Source of the DNA: Monosiga brevicollis MX1
Taxonomy: Eukaryota > Opisthokonta > Choanoflagellata > Craspedida > Salpingoecidae
Length of the DNA stretch: 64,000 bases
Direction: 5' to 3'
Assembly (NCBI RefSeq): GCF_000002865.3
Contig: NW_001865067.1
Span: 67,529-131,528 of the forward strand
The translations under genes and the position numbers were made by a program. Below, in pieces: positions 23,129 to 34,875 of the stretch. Below the pieces are notes generated by a model. The model did no database searches, was not told where the DNA came from, and was given only the letters and a program-made list of their open reading frames with translations. Positions within the stretch are counted from its first letter, which is position 1, and each line of letters begins with the position of its first letter.

Positions 23129-26100
23129 TCATGCTTGAACAGCTCCATGTTCCAGCGTGTTAATCGCAAACGTCCACGTCTGTGCAGTGGGCTCGTATGC
23201 CAACGATGTCAAGCCAGGGCTAGCCAGCAACGCCTGCTGAAACTCCTTGCTGCTCAAGGTGGGCGGCTGGGCAATATTTAGAAGCTGTACAATGGCTGGC
23301 AAGTCCTCCAGTATTGAGTCCAGCTCGATCTGGCCGGGGCCAAAATGCACTGCTGTCCGAAGGCTGATGTTGGCAGGAACGGGGCCCAGAAATTGCACGC
23401 TGCCAAACTCCGAACGCACAAACCCGACAGCCGACTCTGTCACCTTTGGTGCTGAGCAGAAGTGCGACTGTGACGTAGTTGACTCCATTTCCTCACCTGT
23501 CAGAGAGGCCCGCCTGGATGCGAGGAAGATTGGCTCAGGAGATGGCTCTTTTGGTTCAGAAGGGTGCAGCGCGGGCTGCGCAGCCCAGATATGCTCAACT
23601 AGGGTGTTGGTCGTTGAAGTTTCATTCAAGTCCGTAGCAGCCAGGGAAAGGTCAAACGTTTCCCGCACAGCCTGGCGTAGTTCCAACAAGGTCAAAGAGT
23701 CCATTCCAGCTTCGGCAAAGGACATGTCTGACTCAATATCATCTCCAACGAGGTCGGCCACCAACGCCACGACTTGCATGCAAACATCTGCGTGCGAGAG
23801 CTGATGGATCTGGTTTTGAGCCTCGCCAATCAAGCTGCTCGCACTGCTCGCGGCCTCGCTGGCACTCTGAAGGCTGTCCGAGCCTGATGAAACAGACAAA
23901 GACTGCGAAATTGCGGATGGACTGCGGTCATTCGAGCCGGGCTGCTCATTCAGCAGCTTTTCTGCGGTGGCCAGCAGCAAACGTGGGGTGATGCCTCCCG
24001 TGATGACAGCTGCTGACAAGGTGAAGCCAAGCGCTTCCGTCAAGGTTTGGCGCAGCTCCATAAGAGCCAAGCTGTCCAGCCCGACACTTTCGAGGGTATC
24101 ATCCAGCGCGGGAAGCTCCCCTGCCACGTCTTGCAGAGCATCAAACACCACACCCTCAAGCTCACGCTTGTCCCATACGATGCTAGGCTTTTTCTCTGCT
24201 TTTGAGTGTTGTGTCGGTACCACCTGTTGTGGAGCGGTTGCTGAGGGCGATGCTGCCTGAGGTGGGCGCTGCGGCGCTGGCGTGCTGCGCAATAGGCGCT
24301 CCAAGTACTGTTTGTCGGCTGTGGCTCGCACCCGTCCACTCACGACGTTCCAGTCAAGCGGAGAAACCGCTATGGTCGTGCCTGGCCTTGCCGTCATGGC
24401 GGCGTCAAAGCCAGCGCGACCGATGGTAGATGTCACTTCGCCCAAGCCCAATCTTTTCAAGTGCACCGCGCTGTTTTTGCGTGCGGCCATCCCAACCTCA
24501 GCCCACGCACCCCACTGCACGCTCGCGCCCACTAGTCCCACACTAGCCCGCTCCTGAACTAGGTTGTCCAGCAGTGCATTGGCCAGACTGTAGTTGATTT
24601 GCCCTGGTGACGCCACGATGGCTGCTAAAGACGAGTAGGTCATGATGGTGGGTTGTGCGCTCTTGACTGCGAGAGTTGAGCGTCGAGCGGCGAGAAGGGT
24701 CCAATGCCAATGCCACAGACCACAGACCTTGGGGCGCATCACACGCTCGATATGGTCCATGGTAAGGTCTGGTAGTAACGCATCAGCCAGTACGCCAGCG
24801 CTATGAATCAGGCCCTGTACAGGCCCAATCGTGTGTTCCAGGGCACGCACTAGCGCCAGTACTTGCGGCAAACTGGACGTGTCACAACGAGCCACTGTCA
24901 AGCGCTTACTGTCAGTATATGCTTTCCTCAGCTCTGTCCAGCGCGCCGCACTGCGCTTTTCTACAGATCCTGATCTTGTCAGCAAGCACACATGTGCGGC
25001 ACCGTACTCCAGTAACCATTCAGCTGTCAACAGACCCAGCGCACCGAGTCCACCCGTAATCACAAAAACTCGGCCACTCACAGCATTGTGCACGCGACGC
25101 GCGACGCAGATGTTGAGCGTGCCAGGACAGTGGTCCAAGCGCAGCGCATCTGCCCGGACCTTTCCATCGTCCAGCACTGTGAGCGATACGCTGCGCTCAG
25201 AGAGTGCATGGGGTCCCAAAGCGAGAGCAAAGCTCACCGCCGATAAACAGCTTTCCTCAGGAGATTTGGCCACAATGTGGACGTGCTGCCACTCAAGCTG
25301 CGGCTCGTGAATGGCTGCACTGCGTAAACCAGCGGCAGCCCACTGGGCTTGTGCAGGTCCGACAGTTACCCACAGCAGTTGTGAAACACCTCCCACGTGG
25401 CAGTACGCGGTGATCGCAGCCAACACGCGATGCAGCGAGGTACCATGTCGCCCCCATGTCAGAAGTACTATTTGCTTTACCGACTTGGGTTGTAAATCAT
25501 GGGCGATGAGCGACTCGAGCAGCTGCATGTTGCCGTGCCAAGCCACCGGTACAGACGCCGCTAACTCGGGTTCCACCAAAAGCAGGGCGTCTTGTGGTGG
25601 TGCCATGCCTGCAATGCTGGGGCTGTCGGTGAGATGCAGTGGCTGCCACACTTGTTGCAAAGTCACGGGTGCTAGGGCGACCCGCTTGCTGTTGGTGACA
25701 TCGTAGCTTCCAACCAGGACGCCGCGTAGACTGCACAGCCTTTGCTGCTCGCAGTCGTGCACGTCCACGTCGTATTTTCCGTCCTGTCGATACTGAATCG
25801 ATACATTCAGGTCCAGCTCTGCACCACGAACAACGGGAGCCAGCCACCATTGCTCCCACCCTTGCACATAATGGGCGCGGTTGGTCATGTCCAGGCCCAA
25901 TACTTGAGCGTCGAGAATAGCAATGGCATGAACGGTTGCATCAAGCCAGGCCACGGCGTGCGCATCACCGTGCGCATCCCCACAACCACCTCGAACAACT
26001 GCAAGGAGCCGTTCTCCGCAAACGACGGCCCTCAAAATGCCTTTGAAGGCGCCCTGATAGCGATTGTCCATGTAAGCGTACACGGCTTCGGGAGTAGGAA

Positions 26101-29100
26101 GCACCAGGTGGGGGTCCACAACAACCGATGCGCTTGTGCAGGCTTCCCAATCAAATGCTGCAGCGTGCGGCTGGAGTTTAGGCTGCGGTGAGCTGACAAC
26201 ACGGCCTTGCAGGTTTGAGGTCCAAGTTGCATGCTCGTCCATGCGAGTTGCCACGAGGACAGCCCCCGTGGACAAGTTGAGCTCGCAGCGCACGAAGATG
26301 GCCGACGTCTGCGCGTCAAAACGAATCATATGTTCAAGCTGGACGTCGTCAAAGCTGAAGCTGGCCTCGCCTAGCTCACGCACTGCACATCGCTGAGCAA
26401 AGAGGAGCAAAGCCGTCCCAGGCACGCACACTGTGGTATGGCCCACCACATGCTGCGCGAAGAAGTGCAGCAGGCGCGGGCCCCAACGCCCTTCATAGAC
26501 CACCGGACTGGATGAAACGTTCTTGGCACGAGTCGGGCCGTCCATGGAGCGGTCTCCAGCAAACTCGTAATGCTCGTAGAAAGTGGGGAACCATCGGCGC
26601 TTGTACACGGCTGCAGCACTGGGTCGCCGCGGCACCCAGTCTGCTCCTCGACCCACGATGCAGTGCGCGTTGGCACCACCAAACCCAAACGAGTTTACAC
26701 AGGCGTAAACTTGACCGTCCTTGCTGGCGTCGGGGAGAGCAAGGCCAACTCCGGGGCCGGGAAAAGCAACATCAAAATTGTCCATGGCAATGGACGGGTT
26801 GAGCTGCTGGAGGTGCAGATTGCCTGGCACGCGCCCTTGATTGAGGCAGAGCACGGCCTTGATCAAACCAGCGATGCCCGCAGCTCCTTCGGTATGGCCC
26901 ATGTTGCTCTTTAGCGCGCCCAGCACAAGAGGCTGGGTGCGATCTGCGTCATCACCAAAGACAGCACGCAGAGCCCCTGTCTCGATGGGATCTCCCAACG
27001 CCGTACCTGTGCCGTGCGTCTCGACATAGGCCACGTCAGTGGGCTCCAAACCAGCTTTTTCGAGAGCATCTCGGATCACTTCCTGCTGTGCTGGTCCTCG
27101 CGGTGCGGTCAGGCCCGCACTTCGCCCATCCTGGTTAAGCGCCGTGCTGGCCAACTCGGCGTAGACGCGGTCATCCTGAGAGAGCAGTGCAGGGGCCATG
27201 CGCTCCAGCACCAGGGCCCCAACGCCCTCACCCCGCACGTAGCCGTTGGCGCTGGCATCAAAGGATCGACAGCGCGCATCGGGAGAAAGCATGCGTGCCT
27301 TGCACGTGAGCTCAAACATGGTCGAGGAAAGAAACATGTTAATACCAGCCACGACGGCCACGTCACAGTCTTGCAAGCACTGTGCGGCCCCGTGCAGGCC
27401 AACCAGCGCGCTCGAGCAGGCTGTATCGATAGTCATGCTCGGACCCCGAAAATCAAAGACGTAGGAAAGACGATTGGACAGGATGGCGCGCGAGCCTCCC
27501 GTGGCCAGCAGGGCGCTGGCGACTCGCTTCAACGCCCAGACGTAGTCGAGTGTCATGCAACCAACATAGACGCCCACTCGCCGTCCGCGAAGCTGCTCAC
27601 GCGTGTAGCCAGCATCAATCAGAGCATCATTGCACACCTCGAGCAGTAAACGCTGCTGGGGGTCCATGACGGCGGCCTCGGCATTGGACAGGCCAAAGGC
27701 TCGTGCATCAAAGGTGTCAATGTTCTCCAACACGGAAGCCGACTTGACGTACACACTATTGGGAACTTCTGGGTTTGGGTTGAACTTGCCCTCCACGTCA
27801 AACCGCTCCAAGGGAATAGGACTAATGCAATCGCGACCAGACTCCAGCACCTTCCAAAACCGGTCCAAGCCCGTGGCTCCGCCAGGGAAACGGCATCCAA
27901 GACCGGTGATTGCAATGGCGTAGTCGCGCCCTGGTCGATGAAAAGACACGCTTAGACCGGCCGACGGCTGTATGGGCCGAGGGGTGGTCAGACTCGACAC
28001 TTCGGCGCCCTCGGACGTCAAGCTATGGCAAGCCACGATGTGCTGAGCCAGAGCGCGAGGTGACGGATAATCAAACAGAACGTGGCTGGCCAAGGAGAGG
28101 CCCAAAGTTTGGTTGAGTGCCTGGCGTACTTCGATCAATACCAAGCTATCCAAGCCGCTTTCCATAAAAGGATCGTCCAAGGCCAAGTCGAGGGCAGCGA
28201 CGTTGGAGACCACCTGCACCACCTGCGAGCTCACATCCTCTTCACTCCAAGCGCGAGCCTGGGCTTGGGGTGCCGACTCTAATGGACTCGTCCCTACACT
28301 CTCAGTCGTTGAGGGGCTAGTTTGTGATGCTAGAAGCGAGATGCAGAGCGTGCTAGGAATGGCAGGTCGATTCGCCGTCTCTGCCTGACACGCGCGCGCC
28401 ATGAGATGTAGCGCTAGGGCTAGAGCAGCTTGCCCCTGTTCATCGGATACAGCACCAATGCCTTGCTGTGCAAAGCGGGCGAGTGCACGCGCCTCGCGCG
28501 AGGCCATACCGCCCTCAGCCCAGGGACCCCACTGCAGCGCAAGGCCAAACAGGCCCACGTTGCAGCGCGCTTCCATCATCTCGTCCATGTAGGCGTTGGC
28601 GTAGGCATAGTTGGCTTGGCCAGCCGCGCCAAAGCAAGCCGTGACTGACGAATACGCCACGATAGGTACTCGAACTCCCAAGTACAGCGCCAAGCCATGA
28701 AGATGGGCCAGACCCTGCTGCTTGGGCGCAGCTGTGGCTCGCCAGTCGCGTGGTTGCAAAGACATGAAGGTTCCATCTTGCAGGACCCCAGCAGTGTGGA
28801 GGATGGCTGTCAGACGGCTGTGGGGCAGAGTTTGAAGCTCGGCACGAACGACGCGGCCCAAAGCCAACACGTGAGCAGCATTGCTCACATCTGCGCAAGC
28901 AATGCGCAAGCGGGTCCGCTGGCCTGCGTGGCGCTGGATGGCGGTCCACGTGGCGGCATCAGCCTGCCGTATCCGTGCCTGACGCCCCACAAGGACAATA
29001 AGCGCAGGGTCTTGCGTGGTCAGCAGCTGCAGCACTGCGCGCAGGCCAAGACCACCCAATCCGCCCGTCACAACAAAGGCGGTCCGAGTCACGGCGGGGG

Positions 29101-32100
29101 TATCGCTCACGGGCATGATGGCCCAGAGTCGCTGAGTTGATGGCGAGATGCGCTGCTGCATCCGACGCCAGAAACTTCCGTTGCTGAGGACACAGGAATT
29201 CGTGCCTGGCTGACTCAGCGCAAGTTGGAGGATAGATCGACACGCAGCGGCACGGTCGCTGCCACTTTCAGCATCAGCAATATGCACGTGGATTACTGGA
29301 GCCAGTGTTGACGTCTCGAGAGCAAGGGTTTGCACCAAGGCCGCTTCTGCGTGGCCATCAGACCATGCAGGGATCGCTGTGGTGTTGTTTGACTCAGACA
29401 CTGTGAGCCAGAGAACGCGCGCTTGATCACCACGGCGCTGAAGACCTTGCAAGCGCTCCACAAATTGCGCCACAGCTGCCTGATTCCCGGCCCTCGACGC
29501 AAACACATGCAGTTGACGACCGCGCCCTGAACCGGTGGCTGCCTGACATACAGCGCCACACCAACTGGCTACATCATCCTTGCTTGTTGCATGCACAGAG
29601 GCGGCGTGATCCGTCGCAATTCGCTCCGGCATCAGGATCGTGCCTTGACACACGCAAGCGAGGTTGGCTGCAGAAGAGCTGGTGGACATTGTCCAAGGCT
29701 TGAGCTGGGTTTGAGTCAACAAACCGTCAAGGACAGGGTGGGCCAAAGATGCCGTCTGAGCACTACCAGCCGGTAGCTTCACACCGCGCCAGCTGACCAG
29801 GAGATCACCATACACGTTCCAAGCGGTAATATCAAACACCGGCTGACTGGAGCTGGCACGCACAGCCCGGCAGAAAACGCCGTGTCGAAGGCTTGCCCAG
29901 CTGTGCAACTGGAGGCTTTGCCAGCCTTGCACGTAGCGTGGCGCTGCACGAACACCGGCTTTGCTTTTGGCAAGCATGTGAAGGGGGCCATGTAGCAGGG
30001 CGTCCAGAGTAGCGACGATGGCGTGCTGCTCCCCGACCGCGGAGGAAGGTTGAATATGCGTAAGCACGCTGTCAGACTCCGCACGGCTCATCATCATGAC
30101 ACCGGCGTGCACCGCGACAAAGGCGCCCTTGTATGCGTTGCCCAGCGTTGTATAAAGCTCGGGCCCTTTGAAGCGTATTCCATGCCCTACGGTGTGCATT
30201 GCAGCCCACGCATCGAAAGACTGCGCGGAGGTCAGGACGCGCGGACCTTCGTGTACGGTAGTCGATGCATCACGGGATGGCTTGGTCAGACGGCACGCAA
30301 AGTGATGCGCCAAGACGGCGCCGTTAGCGTCCACTGCATCAAGGGTTGCGCGCGTGTTGTCGTGCACGGTTAGTTGCAGCCACAGCCGGGCTGCTGGGCC
30401 CGAAGGCACGAGCATCACGTTGAGAAGCTGGGCCTCCGTGAGCTCGACGGTGGGGCAGTGCCAGGCTTCGCGCACCAGGTGATCGACTAGACCAGCCATG
30501 GCAGTGGCTGGTACGCAAGCCAGTTGAGACCCGAGGACATGCGAGGCAAGAAATTGACACTCAGATCTGTTCCACACCACGCGAACCGACCACGTCGAGG
30601 CCTGCGTCCGCAAGGCCTGGTTGGTTGTGAGCAGTCCAGATCCTTCAAAGGTGCGCACCGGTACTGGGTGGTACGTCTGCGCCCGATGCTGTGTTCGGTG
30701 GGGTCCGTGGGAGGGCGTGCTTACAATAGCATGGGCATTGGTTCCACCAAAGCCAAAGGAACTAATTCCGGCGTGCCAGCGAACGGGCTTGCTGGGCAGC
30801 GGTGCAAACACGCCGGGGCCTGAGAGAGTGATGGCTGAGGCCAGACCAAGGTGGGGGTTCAAGCTCGTGGCATGGCTAGGGTCCATGTGCAGGTTGCCAG
30901 GCACGCGGCCATGATTGAGGCTGAGCACGGCCTTGATGACACCCGCCAGGCCGGCAGCTCCCTCCAGATGCCCAATGTTCGACTTGACGGCGCCCAGCAC
31001 GAGGTGACGAGGCCCTGTAGCTGCGTCAGCGGCGTTGTTGCTCGGTTCACTCAAGCAAAGTGCTCTCTGAATGGCCTGCACCTCGACGGGATCACCAAGA
31101 GCAGTGCCAGTACCATGGGCTTCGATATAATTCAGCTCCTCAGGGCGCAGGGCCGCGGTTGCCATGGCCTCGGTGATGAGGGCTTCTTGAGCGGCCCCAC
31201 TGGGAGCAGTCAGCGATTGCGTGCGACCATCCTGGTTGATAGCCGTGGCATCAAGTTGAGCGTAGACCGCATCAGAGCTGGCACGGTCAGCGGGCTCCAA
31301 AATCAATGCTGCCACGCCCTCGCCTCGACCATAGCCATCAGCTGTCGCGGCAAAGGTCTTGCACCGCCCGTCAGTCGCCAGCATGCCAGCACGGCAGGCG
31401 GCAATAAAAAAGTCGGGGCCCAGCAAGAGGTTGCTAGCAGCCACAATGGCCAGGTCAATCTCATGGCAATCCAAGGCGCGGCGGGCCAAATGCAAGGCCA
31501 CCAGCGAGCTCGAGCAAGCCGTATCCACGCTCAGGCTCGGACCACTGAGACCCAGCCAGAAGGAGAGGCGATTGGCATGAATGGCACGGCCCGCCCCTGT
31601 GGCGCGAAATGCCGAAGTCTGACCGTCAGAGGGCTGTGCGGTCCAATCGCTGTGGGTAACCCCCACGTACACACCCACTCGGCGCCCAGCGAGCTGGGTG
31701 CGGTCGTACCCGGCATCAACGAGGGCCGAGTAGCACTGGTGTAGCAATAAGCGCTGCTGAGGGTCCATATCCTCTGCCTCGCGCGGGGACACGTTGAAAA
31801 AAGCCGCATCAAAGAGATTAGCGCCTTCAAGCAATCCTGCGGCTTGCACGGGCATGTGCCGGGGATCGTGGGCTGGAAGTTGACGCAGCTCCTGGGCCGC
31901 AAAGCGCTCCTCTGGAATGGGTGTAACGCCATCCTGTCCACGGGCCAGGTGCTCCCAGAAAGCGACAAGGTTATCGCAACCGGCTGGGAAGTGACACGCC
32001 ATGCCCGAGATGACGAGAGCCTCACACTGCGGCTGTCTGGGCACGGAAGGGCCTGGATTAGTGGGCATCGTGGTGGGCTGGGAAGAGAGCCGACGGTTGA

Positions 32101-33280
32101 TGGCCAAGGCTAGACTTTGAGCCGTGGGATGGTCGTAGGCCACGGAGATGGGGAGCGTTACAGCAAAGCGTGTCTGCAGACGGGCATGCAGTTCGACAGC
32201 CTCCCGACTCGAGAGGCCAAGCTCTGCAAGAGGGGTATCGGGATTCAGACGTGCCCCATGTGTAAAGCGCATCAGCTCGGCCAGCAGATCTGAAAGCAGC
32301 GGAGAGTCAGGGTTCGAGACGGTCGCTAAAGGCCAGCCCGCAGCAGTGACTGGCCCGCGTATGTGGCGGCTCTGCCAGGCAGCTTGGGCCACGCGGCGAG
32401 CCGTCCAAGCTGCCAAGCCGGTGACGGGCTCCAAAAACTCGTCCGTCTGTGGCTCCAACGCCTGAGGGTGGCGCTCTGCTCGCACAAGCATAAAGCGAAG
32501 AGCTTGGAGAGGGTCGGGAAAAGCTTGTGGCTGTGCCTGCACGCGCGACCAGGCCAGGCTGGGGACCAGAGCTACGGGCCATGGGCACTGTAAAATCGCG
32601 GCAAGACCAGCTGCCACCTGGCCTGCCTGGTCGCGCATTGACTTTGGGTCAAAACTGGCATCTTCTTCTAGCCCGAGAACAAGTGGCTTTGAGTCGGCAG
32701 CTGCAGTCGATGACGCGTATACGAGCTCAAACTGTCGGCCCGTCACCTGAGTGGCCAGGGCCGGAGCTAAAAGAGTCCAGAGGGCGTCGCAGCTGCATGG
32801 GATCAGGTTCTCGGCCAGGTTTGGCTGAGCACCAAGTAGCGTGGCAGCGAGGCGAAGCCCCAGCGGGAGAGGCTCACTGGTGGCTTGAAGTATGCCATGC
32901 ACGAGGTGACCCATGCCTTCCTGCTGTAATAGAAGGCAGGCTGCATGGACCTGTGGAGCAGTCACGACATGCTGAGCTTCAGGCTCGGTCTCGGCCACGG
33001 TCGCGATGACGACTTGGGACGAGCCTAGCGTGTGTGCACAAGGGTGACAGAGACGATGATTAGTTGGAACAGACACGGGACGCAAAGACTAAAGCAGCGA
33101 TGTGTGCGTACCTGGTTGAGCCGAGGTGAAAGCCGCGAGCTGAAGGGCTTGGGAGAGGTCTGAGAATGAGGCGTTTGCGGGTAAAAGAACACGGTTATCA
33201 GGCGCCGTTGTTAGGGCTGGACTAGCCCGGGCTGGAAGCCAGGGAGGAGCATGGTGCTGAAGCAGCGCGGCCCACGCCAT
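23129..33280 (-). CDS. Bimodular type I polyketide synthase lacking AT and TE domains
   Basis: About 3,350 residues in two exons: 33280-33112 (begins MAWAALLQHH) and 33024-23129, joined across an 87-bp intron. Domain order by approximate residue: unrecognised N-terminal region (1-300); ACP1 (GLSSREAVEL, 328); KS1 with DTACSSSL (557), EAHGTG and NIGHLEG; DH1 (SHVLGSQLACVP, 884, and LDALLHG); KR1 (TGGLGGLG, 1374; YSS and NYAYANAYMDE); ACP2 (SGLDSL, 1680); KS2 with DTACSSAL (1925), ETHGTG and NMGHTEG; DH2 (HVVGHTTVCVPG, 2248; LDATVHA); KR2 (TGGLGALG, 2714; YSS and NYSLANALLDN); ACP3 (VGLDSL, 3039); ACP4 (AGMDSL, 3165). I find no GHSxG acyltransferase, enoyl reductase or thioesterase. By domain content it would make an unsaturated polyketide using an acyltransferase in trans (inference). 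The last ~95 residues resemble the Nup98 autopeptidase fold. All visible catalytic motifs are intact, and one near-unbroken frame of almost 10 kb argues for function. Confidence 0.95.
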
Positions 33281-33842
33281 GATCTGGGTTGGCCGGATGC
33301 AGCTGATGCAGATGAGCTGCGAGGAAGGAAAATGCCCGCCGAACTGGCCAGCTAGCGAGTTGAGCGAACCGACAAGAAAGGGCACGTGATGGGGGATCAG
33401 CCAGTAGCAGAGTTGAAGGCTTCTTCTTTTGTTCACCTTTGCTCGCTCCGATCCCGTGCCGCAATTCACGCCACAACAGTCTGAAGATGTGTGGAGAGCC
33501 GGGGTGTCGAACATGCCATTGCTTCCGGTTGTTTTCCGTGCCTCTCACACCAAAGGCTGGAAGGTCCCCGCACCGTGATTCCTTGTCCCTTTGCGCCATG
33601 TTGACGGCAACCGATCATCAATGTAACTGCCCCTGCCCCTCCCAGCCACGGTCTGCCCTCTATCTATTGTGCAGGTTTGAGGTTTGAGCCCGTTCCCCGT
33701 ACATCACGGGCTCTGCTCAAACTCGAGTTCCATGACGTCAAAATGTCTGTAGCCATGACAGTCTTTGATACAGTTTTTTTGTCGAAACAATCTTTAGGAC
33801 AGAATTTTTCAGTTTTGGGCGAACAAAAGAATGAAATCTAAA

Positions 33843-34240
33843 CTCTGTGTGTGTATGTGTGTCTGTGTCTGTGTCTGTGTCTGTGTGTCTGTGTGTGCGC
33901 GTGTGTGTGTGTCTGTGTCTGTGTGTGTGTCTGTGTCTGTCTGTCTGTGTCTGTCTGTCTGTGTCTGTCTGTCTGTCTGTGTCTGTGTCTGTGTGTGTGT
34001 CTGTGTGTGTGTGTCTGTGTGTGTGTCTGTGTATGTGTCTGTGTCTGTATCTATGTGTCTGTCTGTCTGTCTGCCTCTCTGTCTGTCTGTCTGTCTGCCT
34101 CTCTGTCTGTCTCTCTGTCTGTCTCTCTGTCTCTGTCTCTCTGTCTGTGCACGTGTGCCGGTGCCGGTGCCCGTGCCCGTGCCACTGTGTCTGTGTCCGT
34201 CTGCGTCTGTCTGCTTGTATGTCTGTGTGCCTTTGTGTCT
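33843..34240. repeat. Compound (TG/CTGT)n microsatellite
   Basis: About 400 bp of (TG)n, (CTGT)n and (CTCTGT)n mixtures between PKS and ankyrin gene A. It leaves all three plus frames open, giving false Cys/Val/Ser-rich ORFs, and gives Thr/Asp/Arg-rich ORFs on the other strand. Confidence 0.95.
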
Positions 34241-34451
34241 GTGCTTGCTATATCTATGCTTGTATGATCTGTGTTTTCTGGTGATTAAAAGCATTTGATG
34301 AGGGTTGAAGATGATGCCGAAGAGGTTTATGTATTATCAGTAATACAAGTCGTTGAAGTTGTTGAATGAGATATTCAGGTTTGTGCCGGACGCCTCGTGG
34401 CGTTTGCTTAGAGTCCGCTCGTACTTTTTCATCTCGTCGGACTGCTTGCGT

Positions 34452-34720
34452 GTGGGGTGGCTGCTCCGTTTGGTGAGGTGTGTGCCATTTTTTTTCTCGG
34501 CCATCGCTTGTCTGTCGGTAAAGACCGACAGCTGTTCTACTTGGTTTGAATTGTGTTGCCACGACGTCGCATCGATCAAGGGGGTACTGCACACAACAGT
34601 GGCACCATTTGCCATCAACGTGAAATCCCTCTTGCCTTCTGCACGGCTCATCAAGAACGCGTTTGGAGCCTCGGAGCAATTTGGTTCTCCAGAGCAATCG
34701 CAGCCCACGGTCAGTCATTC
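34452..34720 (+). repeat. 5'-flank duplication, copy 1 (other copy about 39160-39440)
   Basis: The segment shares ordered blocks with 39160-39440. Shared strings include a GTGAGGTGTGTGCC block, ACCGACAGCTGT, CACA(A/G)CAGTGGCA, CTGCCAT/TTGCCATC with AACGTG/GACGTG, and GCACGGCTCAT. Each copy lies 150-400 bp upstream of an ankyrin-gene ATG. The duplication that made genes A and B therefore included their 5' flank and probably the promoter. Confidence 0.7.
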
Positions 34721-34875
34721 ACAGAGAGACAGTGGGCAGCACCCACCAGCGCCCGCCCGCCCTGCTGTCGCCTAGGCTGCCCTTTCGGATCGAAAAGTGT
34801 CAGGTCGCTTGAGTGCAACCATTCAGACATGGTATTTTACATTTGGCGGTGATATCGGCAGAAGGCACCGCTACC

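Larger units (their letters stand above)
33281..34875. other. Divergent region between PKS and ankyrin cluster
   Basis: About 1.6 kb between the PKS start (-) and the first ankyrin gene (+). It contains a 400-bp CTGT/TG array, and on its right side a segment (about 34452-34720) that is repeated upstream of the second ankyrin gene. Both promoters must lie here. No conserved ORF is visible. Confidence 0.55.

Noticed and set aside
26500-30700. Possible acyltransferase domain in the PKS
   Set aside because: I looked for GHSxG and the C-terminal AT motif after both KS domains and between modules and found none. The segments between DH and KR fit the structural half of KR.
33831-34298. Three overlapping Cys/Val/Ser-rich plus-strand ORFs and one Thr/Asp-rich minus ORF
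   Set aside because: They are the open frames of a TG/CTGT microsatellite and have no protein-like composition.
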